Source: a virus. Taken from it: 32,565 bases of DNA. Below the pieces are notes generated by a model, which was not told the DNA's origin, searched no databases, and saw only the letters and a list, made by a program, of their open reading frames with translations. Of the stretch, positions 8,455-16,075 are shown piece by piece. Each line of letters begins with the position of its first letter. The stretch's first letter is position 1. Position numbers and translations under genes: made by a program. Location: IMG/VR virus record IMGVR_UViG_3300001849_000143, positions 1-32,565 of that record. One strand, written 5' to 3'.

Positions 8455-8856
8455 TTAGCCTTTGGTCGAGATTTCCAAAAAGACCCCGTTCGGATTGGGC
8501 GAGAAGTACATCCGCACCAGGAGGGCCACGTTGCACAAGCGCGTATCAAACTGATAGAAGTAATGCGCCTTCTTGCTCGCCGGGAACCCGTCAGCCGTGA
8601 TCTCTTCCGCCGGGATGACATTCGCAACCGTATTCTGCATCCCGCTAGGGATGGCCACCACAGCAGGCGGCACAAAGGTCAGCGGAGAGTTCGCCTTCCA
8701 GACCTTCTCCATCAGAGGCACAAACGCCTTCGCCTGATCCAGATTAGCCAATTCGTTCAGGTTGATGCCAGTAAACAGGTTGGCGTACTTCTCCAACGGG
8801 TCCACTTTAGGTGCGGCAATGATGTCATCGAAGATCGAGGTATCAGTTTTGCTCAT
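8455..8856 (-). CDS. Conserved protein between terminase and portal, hypothetical
   Basis: The frame is open from inside terL, but the best start is ATG 8856 (MSKTDTSIFDDIIAAPKVD), after the terL stop, giving 133 residues. An earlier start at 8949 would overlap terL by 71 bp. The middle is hydrophobic with prolines (PLTFVPPAVVAIPSG), and the C-terminus alternates polar and nonpolar residues. I do not recognise the family. Position suggests a virion or assembly factor. Confidence 0.6.
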   Translation of the reverse strand: MSKTDTSIFDDIIAAPKVDPLEKYANLFTGINLNELANLDQAKAFVPLMEKVWKANSPLTFVPPAVVAIPSGMQNTVANVIPAEEITADGFPASKKAHYFYQFDTRLCNVALLVRMYFSPNPNGVFLEISTKG

Positions 8857-8878
8857 AATGCCTGCTATCGGTATAACA

Positions 8879-11581
8879 CTAATAGTATTGGCGGTCAACT
8901 GGAGCGTACTCTTCCTCCTCCTCGTCGAGCTTGGATTGGATAAAGCCACCCATTCGGAACCGCAATAGCGCCTGGGTCATCGAGTCGACCAAGTCGTCAT
9001 GCTCTCCGTTCGGGAAAAGAGCGAACTCTTCGATTAGATCCTCAGCCCAATGCCGCGCCGGTATCCATATATATCCACTTGCGAACAGGTCACTGATGGC
9101 GTTCACGCGGGACAGCTTGTCGCCAGTCCTCGATGTCGGCGTATAGTCGGACATCGGTATCCCCATTTTCCGCATGTCGTTCAACAGAGGCAGGCCAGCC
9201 GCCTTTGCTTCGATAATACAGGTGTCAGGCTGGAACTGCTTGTACTTCTCCAGCGCCTTAATTTTGAGGTCCGAATACTCCAACTTCCACTTCTGCGCAT
9301 CCAGCACGATGACGTTGTAGATCGACTTGCCGTCCTCATTGGTGCTGGTGAACACGCCAACCGTCACGCAAGCTGAGTAGTCGGATCGGGTGTTCGCGGT
9401 ATACGCTGTGTCCCACGACTGGATAACGTACTCGCACTTCGGCGGCGGAAGGTTATGGTCAATCTCCCCAAGTTCGATCGATCCGTCCTGCTTACGGATA
9501 CTCCTCTGCCCCCATATTTTCCAGAACTCACGCTTGATGATGGCGCTCTCGTCGGACCTAGGGTCTTGCAGGTACTGGGCGTACCACTTCCAAGACGGGA
9601 GCGTGGCTTTCAGCTTCAGTAGTTCACTGACAGGCCATCTCTGCGGCCATAAAGAGTCGTAGGATGGCTGTCCATCTGCGTCAAGTACCTGCTTCCCGTT
9701 CTCATCCGTCTTCTCAAGTAATGCTGGCAGTTCGATAATTTCCCATTGATCGCCGTCTCGCTTGACCTTCATGTCATCCATCAACCTGCCGACGAGATCG
9801 AATGGTGCCCAACGCTGCATCACGATGATGATCGACCCACCCGGTTCAATACGGCCACGGATAGAGGTGAACCAGTTGTATACCTTCTCGAAGTCCTCCT
9901 TCGATGGCATCTGGTTAGCAGCACCTTGGTTGACGATAGCCTGCTCGGATATGGGATCGTCCAGGATTAAAAGGTGCGCCCCGCGCCCGACCACCGTGCC
10001 GCCAGCACCGACAGCGAAGTATCGACCACCCTTGTTTGTGTTCCAACGGCCCTTGGCTGACGAGTCCGCAGCAAGCGACACGCCAGGGAATACCTTCTTG
10101 TAGTCCTCGGAGTCGACAAGGTTTCGGATCTTGCCGCCGAAGTCTTCAGCCAGAGACTTGACGTTCGACGCTTGGATGATGTGCTTTTCTGGGTGCTTGC
10201 CGATGTACCACGCTGGGAATAAATAACTTAGTCTTTCTGAGTTGTGCGTAACGATAAAGTTACGGCCACAAAGGAACAGCCCGTCGCTGGCCTCGACTTC
10301 AATGCAAACCGTATCCCCTCGACCATATGGTTCAACATAAAGCATCCTGAGGCCGAACTTCTTCGCGTCTCTACTCCGATCTCGCTTCCTCGGCAAAGAA
10401 GCTGCGTCTTGCATGAAGAAGGTGACTTGGTGGCAGTCCATATACCGAACTCCGTTAAGAACACCCTTCCGTGTGTTTATCGATGCCTTAACTCCTAGGC
10501 TGTGGACTAGCGACGCAACCTGCTCTGCGATATTCCTATCAGTTGAATGGTACAGGCAGATTCCGCTCTTCATCACTTCGCCGTCTGTATCCATCAATCC
10601 ATTTAGCAAATCCATCCGCTGCCGAACTGACGAGAACAGGTACTCATCCGGTATATGCTTGTTCCTGATCTGCATGGTTTTGTGCAGCACATTACGAAGA
10701 CCTCGAAGAGTCCACCCCTTGCCGTCTCCGTGAGGAGTAGCATCAACCCCGCGCTCTCTAATCTTCTGGATGATGAACTCGGCATCTGGATAACACTTAG
10801 TGATCGTATTGCCGCAACTGTTGCCATCGCCAATCCACACCCCAAAAACGTATGGGTCGATAGGCAGTTCTCGCTCTGGCAATTCTATTGGACCCCAAGA
10901 TGGAATCGCTGGCGGTCTCGATTCTCCATTAACACCGCTCTCTCTCGTATTTTGCCTGTCTGAAACCCAAGCAGATGTTCGGTTGGACCATTTTTTTGAT
11001 TTTCGGTCAACGCGAACTGTCCAAACATGATTCTCGTCCGATAGGACGCTATATCCATCACTTGTAGTCGCTCGATACAGCGGTCTATCAACGAACACTT
11101 GAGACTTGCCAATCACACGCGTCGGCTGACCGTCTACCCCGAAAACAAAATCGCCAACTTCAAGATCAACTATTCGCTTAAACCCAGATGGAGTCGGTAT
11201 CGGCGTGTTTATTTCCAGAGCTTTGCCGAACCGAGGCGGAAGGCACACGATCGCGCGTACAGGCTCCCCGGCATCGATGCGATGAAATATCTTCTCCAGT
11301 TCATCGAAGTGCGGCCCTGGAATATTCCCCGGCCACATCTCGTTCACGAAGTCTTTGAAGAACAACCGGCACCGATCGCGAGTCTGCAGTTCCTTCAGCT
11401 TCGCCATCTTCTCAAACACGATCCGGCGCTTGTCGTCAGGCAAGCCCATGACCGCATCGTGCAGCGCCTGCGTGCCGATCTTCTGCTTAATGGCCCTCTG
11501 AATCTCCTCCATCGCGGCGAGTGATTGCCGCGCTCTCATGTCTGGATCTACGACAGCTTTCTTTTTCTTCAGTGGTGGCAC
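8879..11581 (-). CDS. terL: Large terminase subunit interrupted by an intein
   Basis: The precursor is 900 residues. The terminase parts are residues 1-120 and 448-900, giving 573 residues after splicing. The split Walker A motif reads PPRFGK (to 120) then SE (from 448). Walker B is LLILDD (537-542) and a later ATPase motif is IIIVMQR near 584-590. The nuclease domain starts with SWDTA (D724) and ends with GEHDDLVDSM. Together these give the ATP-driven motor and headful or cos cleavage nuclease. The start is GTG 11581, which has no Shine-Dalgarno site but a perfect TATAAT 8 nt upstream. The small subunit candidate is about 15 kb away, on the same strand. Confidence 0.92.
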   Translation of the reverse strand: MPPLKKKKAVVDPDMRARQSLAAMEEIQRAIKQKIGTQALHDAVMGLPDDKRRIVFEKMAKLKELQTRDRCRLFFKDFVNEMWPGNIPGPHFDELEKIFHRIDAGEPVRAIVCLPPRFGKALEINTPIPTPSGFKRIVDLEVGDFVFGVDGQPTRVIGKSQVFVDRPLYRATTSDGYSVLSDENHVWTVRVDRKSKKWSNRTSAWVSDRQNTRESGVNGESRPPAIPSWGPIELPERELPIDPYVFGVWIGDGNSCGNTITKCYPDAEFIIQKIRERGVDATPHGDGKGWTLRGLRNVLHKTMQIRNKHIPDEYLFSSVRQRMDLLNGLMDTDGEVMKSGICLYHSTDRNIAEQVASLVHSLGVKASINTRKGVLNGVRYMDCHQVTFFMQDAASLPRKRDRSRDAKKFGLRMLYVEPYGRGDTVCIEVEASDGLFLCGRNFIVTHNSERLSYLFPAWYIGKHPEKHIIQASNVKSLAEDFGGKIRNLVDSEDYKKVFPGVSLAADSSAKGRWNTNKGGRYFAVGAGGTVVGRGAHLLILDDPISEQAIVNQGAANQMPSKEDFEKVYNWFTSIRGRIEPGGSIIIVMQRWAPFDLVGRLMDDMKVKRDGDQWEIIELPALLEKTDENGKQVLDADGQPSYDSLWPQRWPVSELLKLKATLPSWKWYAQYLQDPRSDESAIIKREFWKIWGQRSIRKQDGSIELGEIDHNLPPPKCEYVIQSWDTAYTANTRSDYSACVTVGVFTSTNEDGKSIYNVIVLDAQKWKLEYSDLKIKALEKYKQFQPDTCIIEAKAAGLPLLNDMRKMGIPMSDYTPTSRTGDKLSRVNAISDLFASGYIWIPARHWAEDLIEEFALFPNGEHDDLVDSMTQALLRFRMGGFIQSKLDEEEEEYAPVDRQYY
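10241..11221 (-). mobile_element. Class 3-type intein with LAGLIDADG endonuclease in terL
   Basis: The element is in frame and 327 residues long. It begins with Ala in place of the usual Cys or Ser and ends with THN before a Ser. Splicing-domain landmarks are block A (ALEINTPIPTPSGF), H65 and W67 in block B (ENHVW), C306 in block F (VCIEV, where most inteins have Asp), and T325, H326 and N327 in block G. W-C-T at these places is the class 3 signature, in which the block F Cys starts splicing. Two dodecapeptide motifs are visible, YVFGVWIGDG and DLLNGLMDTDG, so the homing endonuclease looks intact. Removal would restore GKS in the ATPase P-loop. It has no start of its own. Confidence 0.9.
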
Positions 11582-11589
11582 TCGTCTGC

Positions 11590-11595
11590 ATTATA
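11590..11595 (-). promoter_or_regulatory. -10 element upstream of terL
   Basis: The minus strand reads TATAAT exactly, ending 8 nt before the GTG start of terL. No good -35 hexamer is seen at 16-18 bp spacing, so an activator or phage factor may be needed. This would give an almost leaderless message. Confidence 0.45.
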
Positions 11596-11599
11596 CCTC

Positions 11600-11628
11600 T
11601 TGTGTTTATCAACGAGATTCACTACAAT
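11600..11628 (+). promoter_or_regulatory. Promoter for the rightward early operon
   Basis: TTGTGT (11600-11605), a 17-bp spacer and TACAAT (11623-11628) are followed by 8 nt and then the ATG at 11637. There is no Shine-Dalgarno site for that gene, so the transcript would start at or next to the start codon. It overlaps the divergent terL control region. Confidence 0.55.
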
Positions 11629-11636
11629 AACTATAG

Positions 11637-11777
11637 ATGTGGCGCAAACAAAGCGTAGAGATTGACCCAGACAAGTGGGCGCAAGCAAAGGCGCTCGCAG
11701 CAATTGACAGAAAAACCATTCGCGATTGGCTTGATGCCCTGATCGCGGCAGCGATTGAAAAGCGAAAGGGAGCGTGA
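11637..11777 (+). CDS. Small ribbon-helix-helix-like protein
   Basis: This 46-residue protein has a predicted strand (KQSVEID) followed by two helices (PDKWAQAKALAAI, TIRDWLDALIAAAIEKRK), the arrangement of Arc/CopG-type DNA-binding proteins. It is the first gene of the rightward operon, divergent from terL, a natural place for a regulator of both. The start ATG has no ribosome binding site but lies 8 nt after a -10 hexamer. The family call rests on pattern only. Confidence 0.55.
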   Translation: MWRKQSVEIDPDKWAQAKALAAIDRKTIRDWLDALIAAAIEKRKGA

Positions 11778-12040
11778 TGGGACAAGACCCTGAAGTGATC
11801 GTATGTCGCATTTGGCAGAAAGCCTTTGGCGGTCCTACTCAGTGGCTGCGGTGGGCCGACGAAAGCCCTGACAACCCGCGCCGCATGTCGATGCAGCAAG
11901 CCTGCGTCGAGATGGCGAAGTACTGGAACTGCACCGTCGAAAACGCACGCGAGTCGCTTCTCAAGCACGGATACGCATCGTCGCCGCTGCGCGACTGGCG
12001 GGTGGTTGGGCGGGGGTTTGATGAGGGGGAGGTATGGTAG
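11777..12040 (+). CDS. Hypothetical early protein
   Basis: This 87-residue protein starts at ATG 11777, sharing one base with the stop of the upstream gene, and overlaps the next gene by 7 bp. It contains several Trp residues and a helical middle (MSMQQACVEMAKYWNCTVENARESLL) that could be a helix-turn-helix-like segment. I do not recognise the family. Its tight placement ahead of the recombination genes suggests early expression. Confidence 0.6.
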   Translation: MGQDPEVIVCRIWQKAFGGPTQWLRWADESPDNPRRMSMQQACVEMAKYWNCTVENARESLLKHGYASSPLRDWRVVGRGFDEGEVW

Positions 12041-12975
12041 CAATCACCTCCAACCCATCCGACCGTAAAGGCTTCGTTGGCGGAAGTGACATCGCCCACG
12101 TCCTTGCACTGACGCCATACGGATGCCCGCGCCTGCTCTGGTATCGAAAGTCTGGCGTACAGCCTGATCGCCCATTCCAGATGTCAGGCATTATGGAGAT
12201 CGGAGTGGCGCTCGAAGACTACGTGGCCGACAAGGTGCAGGCACTGAAAGGATGGCGACTCGTCAAACGTGCTGCTCGTTCCGACAACCATCATGGCGTG
12301 CATATCGATCGCGAAATTCAGAAAGCACGCGATACGCCTGGGATTGCCGAGATTAAGGTTGTTGGCGATCAGACGTTTTTTAAGTGGATGCGCCAAGGCG
12401 TTGACGTTGGCTACGTGCTGCAACTCCAATGGGGCATGAAGCTGTGGCAGCGGGACTGGGGCGCTATCTGTGCTTGGAACCGTGATGCTGGCGGCGACCC
12501 ATATATCTTCGAGTTTGAGTACGATTCCGACCTGATGGCGCGTGTCACTGGAGAAGTAGACCTGTTTTGGGCCATGGTTGACAGCGGGAGAGTACCGCAG
12601 GTTCTCGATCCGCGAGACAGCCGGTGCGATGGCTGCGAGTATGGTGCGCTATGCAGGGAGCAGGAGTGGGAGAACGTAGCTGATAGCGGACTGGTCCAGA
12701 TCGATATACCTGCGCTTGATCGCTGGCGCAATCTTAAACAAATAGCCAAAGAGGCTGAAGAAAGTGCTGATCAATTACGATCGGAGATTGAAGCCGCTAT
12801 TGGCAATAATGAAACGGTGTTGGTCGGGACAACGAAGTTGACATTCCGTCCGCAGGAGTCGTGGCGGATTGACACTGACAGGCTGAAGAAAGAGTATCCT
12901 GACCTCGCCAAAGAATTGCAGTATCGGTCGTTGTCCAGGCCGCTGCGTGTGTCACAAATAAAGGAGAAAAAATGA
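12034..12975 (+). CDS. YqaJ-like recombination nuclease with Fe-S-type cysteines
   Basis: The 313-residue protein shows the lambda exonuclease/YqaJ pattern: GGSDIAHVLALTPYG at the N-terminus, GVALEDYVADKV (E61), HIDREI (D92), the core AEIKVV (E106-x-K108) and YVLQLQWGMKLW (Q130). The D...ExK set is the PD-(D/E)XK metal site. It also has C31 near the N-terminus (YGCPRLLW) and C198-x2-C201-x5-C207 after the nuclease core, the spacing used for a 4Fe-4S cluster in AddB, Cas4 and related nucleases. It probably makes 3' single strands for the annealase encoded next, with which it overlaps by 4 bp. A good ribosome binding site precedes ATG 12034. Confidence 0.8.
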   Translation: MVAITSNPSDRKGFVGGSDIAHVLALTPYGCPRLLWYRKSGVQPDRPFQMSGIMEIGVALEDYVADKVQALKGWRLVKRAARSDNHHGVHIDREIQKARDTPGIAEIKVVGDQTFFKWMRQGVDVGYVLQLQWGMKLWQRDWGAICAWNRDAGGDPYIFEFEYDSDLMARVTGEVDLFWAMVDSGRVPQVLDPRDSRCDGCEYGALCREQEWENVADSGLVQIDIPALDRWRNLKQIAKEAEESADQLRSEIEAAIGNNETVLVGTTKLTFRPQESWRIDTDRLKKEYPDLAKELQYRSLSRPLRVSQIKEKK

Positions 12976-13670
12976 GTCCTCAAACAGAAGTACAAACGGT
13001 TGTCGAAGAGGCACCAAAGAAACCGGCTACCATGAACGCGACCATCGACATGATGGAATCGATCATTAGCGCCACCGCCCGCCAACAGTACGAGCAGGCC
13101 GTGGCTGACCGCTACATGGCGCAGACCTACGCCAAGGGCGCTGGCATGAGCGAGGAAGACGCCCGCACGATCATCGCACTTGGTCGCGACTACGGGTGGG
13201 GGCCTGCCCATGCGCTGACGCGGTTGTTTATGCAAGGAGGTCGGCCTCGGCTTTTCGCGGAAGCTCGTGCCAATATGCTGGCGCAGGCTGGGTACAAGTG
13301 GTTTCCTGTCACCCATAACGAGACGGAATGCACCTATCAGTTCAAGTACAAGGGTGAGTGGATGCTCGACGTGAACGACAAACCGCTGCGAGTGTCATTC
13401 ACTATGAAGAACGCCGAGAAGGCTGGCTACATCCAGAACTCGCGGGGGAAAGACGGCAAGACCGGCAACTACGACAAGATCCCAGAAAACATGCTGTTTG
13501 CCCGCATGATCACTAACTTCCACAAGTGGCACGCCGCCGAGGTTGACGGCGCAACACTCGCCGACCCGAACGAACTCCTCGAAGCGGTTGTCGCCGAGAC
13601 GGAAAAGAATATCGCCGCGAAATCGGTCGATAAAGTCGAAGAACTGAAAGAGAGACTGCAGAATGCTTGA
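12972..13670 (+). CDS. RecT-like single-strand annealing protein
   Basis: The 232-residue protein contains the segment from about 133 to 180 (FTMKNAEKAGYIQNSRGKDG, then DKIPENMLFARMITNFHKWHA), which resembles the RecT-family region with a conserved ML.aRa motif. The upstream part has RDYGWGPAHALTRLFMQGG. Such proteins anneal complementary single strands during phage recombination and concatemer formation. Position between a YqaJ-like nuclease and an SSB-like protein strongly supports this. The start ATG 12972 follows AAAGGAG. I see no alternative function that fits the context as well. Confidence 0.7.
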   Translation: MSPQTEVQTVVEEAPKKPATMNATIDMMESIISATARQQYEQAVADRYMAQTYAKGAGMSEEDARTIIALGRDYGWGPAHALTRLFMQGGRPRLFAEARANMLAQAGYKWFPVTHNETECTYQFKYKGEWMLDVNDKPLRVSFTMKNAEKAGYIQNSRGKDGKTGNYDKIPENMLFARMITNFHKWHAAEVDGATLADPNELLEAVVAETEKNIAAKSVDKVEELKERLQNA

Positions 13671-14079
13671 AGCAGATAAGTACTACACCGGCAAGTTCGC
13701 CGGGTTCGACATCGTTGCCGTTGGAACAAAAGGCACGCAAGCCGCCCAGTTCATGCTGGATATTCCTGGCGAGGGTAAACAGTCAACGCTGGTGTTTTTG
13801 GGCAACACCAAAGGCAGCGACGGCATGACAAACAACGAGCGGCTGCGCGACCGATTGATTGAATTTGGCTGCGATCGTAAGCGGCTGTCTGGGCCTGGGT
13901 GGTCAGATCATATCAAGATGACGCTCGACGGTAAGGACATCCAAGCCAAGGCTGAGGCGTACAACAACAAGATCAACCTGAAAGGGATCTACGTCCCTGG
14001 AGAGGGTTCTGGCCTGAAGCCAGTAACGGTTGATACTTCTCCGTTTGGCGAAGAGGACACTGACTCGGTCCCCTTCTAA
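13663..14079 (+). CDS. ssb: Single-strand DNA-binding protein, SSB-like tail
   Basis: The 138-residue protein has an N-terminal beta-rich region (YTGKFAGFDIVAVGTKGTQAAQFML). It ends with a disordered linker and an acidic tip, GEEDTDSVPF. An acidic end closing in PF is the hallmark of bacterial-type SSB, where it docks replication and recombination partners. The OB fold cannot be proved by eye, but the tail and the gene neighbourhood (nuclease, annealase) make an SSB role likely. It overlaps the annealase by 8 bp and is followed by an intergenic terminator. Confidence 0.65.
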   Translation: MLEADKYYTGKFAGFDIVAVGTKGTQAAQFMLDIPGEGKQSTLVFLGNTKGSDGMTNNERLRDRLIEFGCDRKRLSGPGWSDHIKMTLDGKDIQAKAEAYNNKINLKGIYVPGEGSGLKPVTVDTSPFGEEDTDSVPF

Positions 14080-14190
14080 CAATCTCTCAGAGCGTCTAAC
14101 CCACGACACGGGAAATTTCAAAAGAAAGTGAGTTGGGATTTCGGAACAGAAAGGCTGGCTTCGTCCGGGGGGATGGGGTCGGCCAAAATA

Positions 14191-14214
14191 AAGCCGCTCG
14201 AAAGGGCGGCTTTT
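14191..14214 (+). terminator. Rho-independent terminator after the recombination operon
   Basis: AAGCCGC (14191-14197) pairs with GCGGCTT ending at 14212, with a loop of about 8 nt, followed by TTT. It lies 112 bp past the SSB-like gene and just before a new promoter. The rest of 14080-14254 shows no gene. Confidence 0.75.
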
Positions 14215-14217
14215 CTA

Positions 14218-14247
14218 TTGCAATCAGCTTTTCTGGTATGTTATGTT
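14218..14247 (+). promoter_or_regulatory. Promoter before the second small-gene operon
   Basis: TTGCAA (14218-14223), an 18-bp spacer and TATGTT (14242-14247) are followed by 7 nt and then the ATG at 14255. No Shine-Dalgarno site is present. The 11-mer ATGTTATGTTA (14238-14248) overlaps the -10 and also occurs at the HNH gene start (2389-2399), so it may be an operator. Confidence 0.5.
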
Positions 14248-14254
14248 ATATTCA

Positions 14255-14413
14255 ATGGCGAAAACAAAACTCAAAACTGAACACATCACGCTCCTGGTCG
14301 ACAAGGCCGTTCTGCGTGGTGTCTCGGCGCGGTGCAAACAACTTGGCGTCTCGCGGTCGCAGTACCTGCGAGAGCTTGTGCAGAAGGACTTGGAGGTGAA
14401 GAATGCTGGTTAA
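14255..14413 (+). CDS. Ribbon-helix-helix-like regulator
   Basis: This 52-residue protein has a strand (EHITLLVD) and two helices (VLRGVSARCKQLG, SRSQYLRELVQKDLE), matching the Arc/CopG fold. The second helix motif SRSQYLRELV is typical of such proteins. It is the first gene after a terminator and promoter, and a repeated 11-mer lies over its promoter, which suggests autoregulation. The ATG has no ribosome binding site. It overlaps the next gene by 11 bp. Confidence 0.6.
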   Translation: MAKTKLKTEHITLLVDKAVLRGVSARCKQLGVSRSQYLRELVQKDLEVKNAG

Positions 14414-14672
14414 GTTCACTTGCGATAAGGGCAAAGACCCTTGGTACGTCAATCCAGACCACGTCGTGTCTCTCATCCCCACGGTCGACGGGGCAACAAT
14501 GATCGTCACTGACTACGAGAGCGATCACATCCACAGCCGGGTTGTTGTCATCGGTTCTCTAGACGAAGTTGCGGCCAAGCTAAATGGCGTGTCAAATAAA
14601 GCCTTCGACAAGGCATTGGCTATGGTGATCGAGTGGGAGCAGCGGAGAGGGGTGTCGGAATGCAAATCGTAA
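14403..14672 (+). CDS. Hypothetical early protein
   Basis: This 89-residue protein starts at ATG 14403 behind GGAGG. The first half has a strand-rich pattern with WYVNPDHVVSLIP, and the second half is a helix (DEVAAKLNGV, KALAMVIEWEQRR). I know no function. It overlaps both neighbours, as is typical for a phage early operon. Confidence 0.6.
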   Translation: MLVKFTCDKGKDPWYVNPDHVVSLIPTVDGATMIVTDYESDHIHSRVVVIGSLDEVAAKLNGVSNKAFDKALAMVIEWEQRRGVSECKS

Positions 14673-14839
14673 TGGCGGTAGCTGTACTCGCTGGCATCTT
14701 GGCGTTGACATTCTTCCTCTACGCCCCCATCCGCTGCCTTCGATTCGTCGCCCGCCACTGCCTCCTGCAAGCGCGTGGCCTTGAAGCTCGTGAGCGGGCT
14801 ATCCAGGCGGAGAGGGCGGCGGTTTGGGAGGTGGTGTGA
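14660..14839 (+). CDS. Small membrane protein with cytoplasmic helix
   Basis: The 59-residue protein begins at ATG 14660 inside the end of the previous gene. Residues 4-24 form one hydrophobic segment (VMAVAVLAGILALTFFLYAP). A basic, helical tail rich in Arg, Ala and Glu follows, so it is probably N-out/C-in. It shares its last base with the next start. Its role is unknown. Confidence 0.55.
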   Translation: MQIVMAVAVLAGILALTFFLYAPIRCLRFVARHCLLQARGLEARERAIQAERAAVWEVV

Positions 14840-15216
14840 TGGCAAGCAAAGCAGACATGGAACACGATTTGCAGCTAACCATTGGACTGAATGCGACGCT
14901 ACGGCAAAGCATTACTCTGCTCAAGGCCGATAAAACAGCACTCACCGCCGAGCGCGACCAACTCCGCGCCGAGGTGGAGGATATACGACAGCAGCGTGAT
15001 TACTGGCAGGAGGAGGCTGTCGAAATGCGTCGATACAAAGAAGCCTCGGAAGCCCTCGTCGCCGCGCTGCGCGAGGCGCTGGAGGACGCCGGAGATGTGG
15101 TCCATGCGTGCATTTGCGAAACCGAAGAGATACGCGGCAAGGTTTGCCACTCGTCGTGTATCGCAATCAACGCCGCCCTCGCCGCCGTCGAAGCCGCGCC
15201 GGAGGTGAAGCCGTGA
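14839..15216 (+). CDS. Coiled-coil early protein
   Basis: This 125-residue protein uses ATG 14839 (TGATG overlap). Residues 15-85 are Glu/Leu/Ala/Arg-rich with heptad-like spacing and no Pro or Gly, a predicted coiled coil. A Cys-containing segment (HACICETEEIRGKVCHSSC) near the C-terminus could bind metal. Function is unknown. Confidence 0.6.
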   Translation: MASKADMEHDLQLTIGLNATLRQSITLLKADKTALTAERDQLRAEVEDIRQQRDYWQEEAVEMRRYKEASEALVAALREALEDAGDVVHACICETEEIRGKVCHSSCIAINAALAAVEAAPEVKP

Positions 15217-15383
15217 AAACATGGCGCTGTTTTATTCCTGGCTGGCCGGAAGTAACCCACGAGATCAAGGCTGAGACGCGCGGACAAGCCTTGTATACGT
15301 ATTGGCTGATGGGGCGCGAGGCTGGATACGATCTGAAGTTCACTGAGTTGCGAGCGCGGAATGTGTCGGAGGTGAAGTCGTGA
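15213..15383 (+). CDS. Small hypothetical protein, GTG start
   Basis: The 56-residue protein starts at GTG 15213 within a GTGA overlap, behind GGAGG. It has the pattern KTWRCFIPGWPEVTHEIKAETRGQALYTYW, seen in short phage proteins of unknown role. No motif supports a function. Confidence 0.55.
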   Translation: MKTWRCFIPGWPEVTHEIKAETRGQALYTYWLMGREAGYDLKFTELRARNVSEVKS

Positions 15384-15595
15384 TCCAGTGGATACTCTGC
15401 CGCCTACCGTGGCCTATCTGGTTCCACACGCCGGAGATCATCGAGACATACGATGCGATGACGCGCAAGCTGCGATGCACTTCCTGCAACGCATACTTCG
15501 CCATGAGCGACCGGCATGAAGCCGTGCTGCCGTGGGATGAAGAATACGAGCGCATCATCTGCGACATGTATGGAATCAGGAGGACGAAAGTATGA
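15380..15595 (+). CDS. Small zinc-ribbon-like protein
   Basis: This 71-residue protein starts at GTG 15380 (GTGA overlap, GGAGG upstream). It has one CxxC knuckle (RCTSCNAYFAM, about residues 32-42) and an acidic end. One CxxC pair alone may be half of a metal site. Function is unknown. Confidence 0.55.
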   Translation: MIQWILCRLPWPIWFHTPEIIETYDAMTRKLRCTSCNAYFAMSDRHEAVLPWDEEYERIICDMYGIRRTKV

Positions 15596-15756
15596 GCCCC
15601 CGCATCCGCATGGCCCGCAAGCGGCTGGGGATTGCGCGGGAGCGCACGAATAGATGCTTCAAGCGCTGGAGGAAGAAGAGATTGGAGGCTTTATGGGAGA
15701 AGTTAGTCAAGATGAGCGGGCAAGACGACCGGATGCAGTACAGGTGGCCTTCATGA
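15592..15756 (+). CDS. Small very basic protein
   Basis: A 54-residue frame opens at ATG 15592, overlapping the upstream stop and preceded by AGGAGG. About a third of its residues are Arg or Lys (MSPRIRMARKRLGIARERTN and on). Such a charge suggests nucleic-acid binding. It is predicted from the ribosome binding site and tight packing only. Confidence 0.45.
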   Translation: MSPRIRMARKRLGIARERTNRCFKRWRKKRLEALWEKLVKMSGQDDRMQYRWPS

Positions 15757-15793
15757 AGACCCTCCGCGCCATCGAGCGCAGAAAGGACCGGAT

Positions 15794-16075
15794 ATGTTAG
15801 TTCACGAACTGAAGACATGGCCTCAATACTGGGACGCCATCGAGCGCGGCGAAAAGACCTTTGAGGTACGCCGTGATGACCGAGGCTTTCAGAAAGGCGA
15901 CATCCTGGAATTGCAGCGATGCAAGAAGTCGAGGATGGGTGGATACGAGGTTGAGTTCAAAGGCATGACCTTGACTCCAGCGCATGTCATCCGCAAGCGC
16001 ATCACTTACATCCTCACCGGAGGCCAGTTCGGCGTCGAGCCTGGATACGTGGTGATGGGATTGGGGGAAGTATGA
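15794..16075 (+). CDS. DUF3850-type ASCH/PUA protein
   Basis: The 93-residue protein matches the DUF3850 pattern throughout: HELKTWPQYWDAIERGEKTFEVRRDDRGFQKGDILEL, then ITYILTGGQFGVEPGYVVMGL. The family has an ASCH/PUA-like fold linked to RNA or modified-nucleotide binding. It is common in phages, but its phage role is not settled. It sits next to a second ASCH-like gene with a 4-bp overlap. Confidence 0.8.
   Translation: MLVHELKTWPQYWDAIERGEKTFEVRRDDRGFQKGDILELQRCKKSRMGGYEVEFKGMTLTPAHVIRKRITYILTGGQFGVEPGYVVMGLGEV

Noticed and set aside
8107-8943. Open frame of 278 codons on the plus strand
   Set aside because: It is antisense to the portal start and the 133-residue gene, and its composition is that of a shadow frame.
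10228-10963. Several short frames within the terL intein
   Set aside because: All are other frames of the intein. The endonuclease is encoded in the terL frame and has no separate start.
15753-15800. 15-codon frame before the DUF3850 gene
   Set aside because: Too short and without a distinct ribosome binding site; it could be a leader peptide, but nothing supports this.
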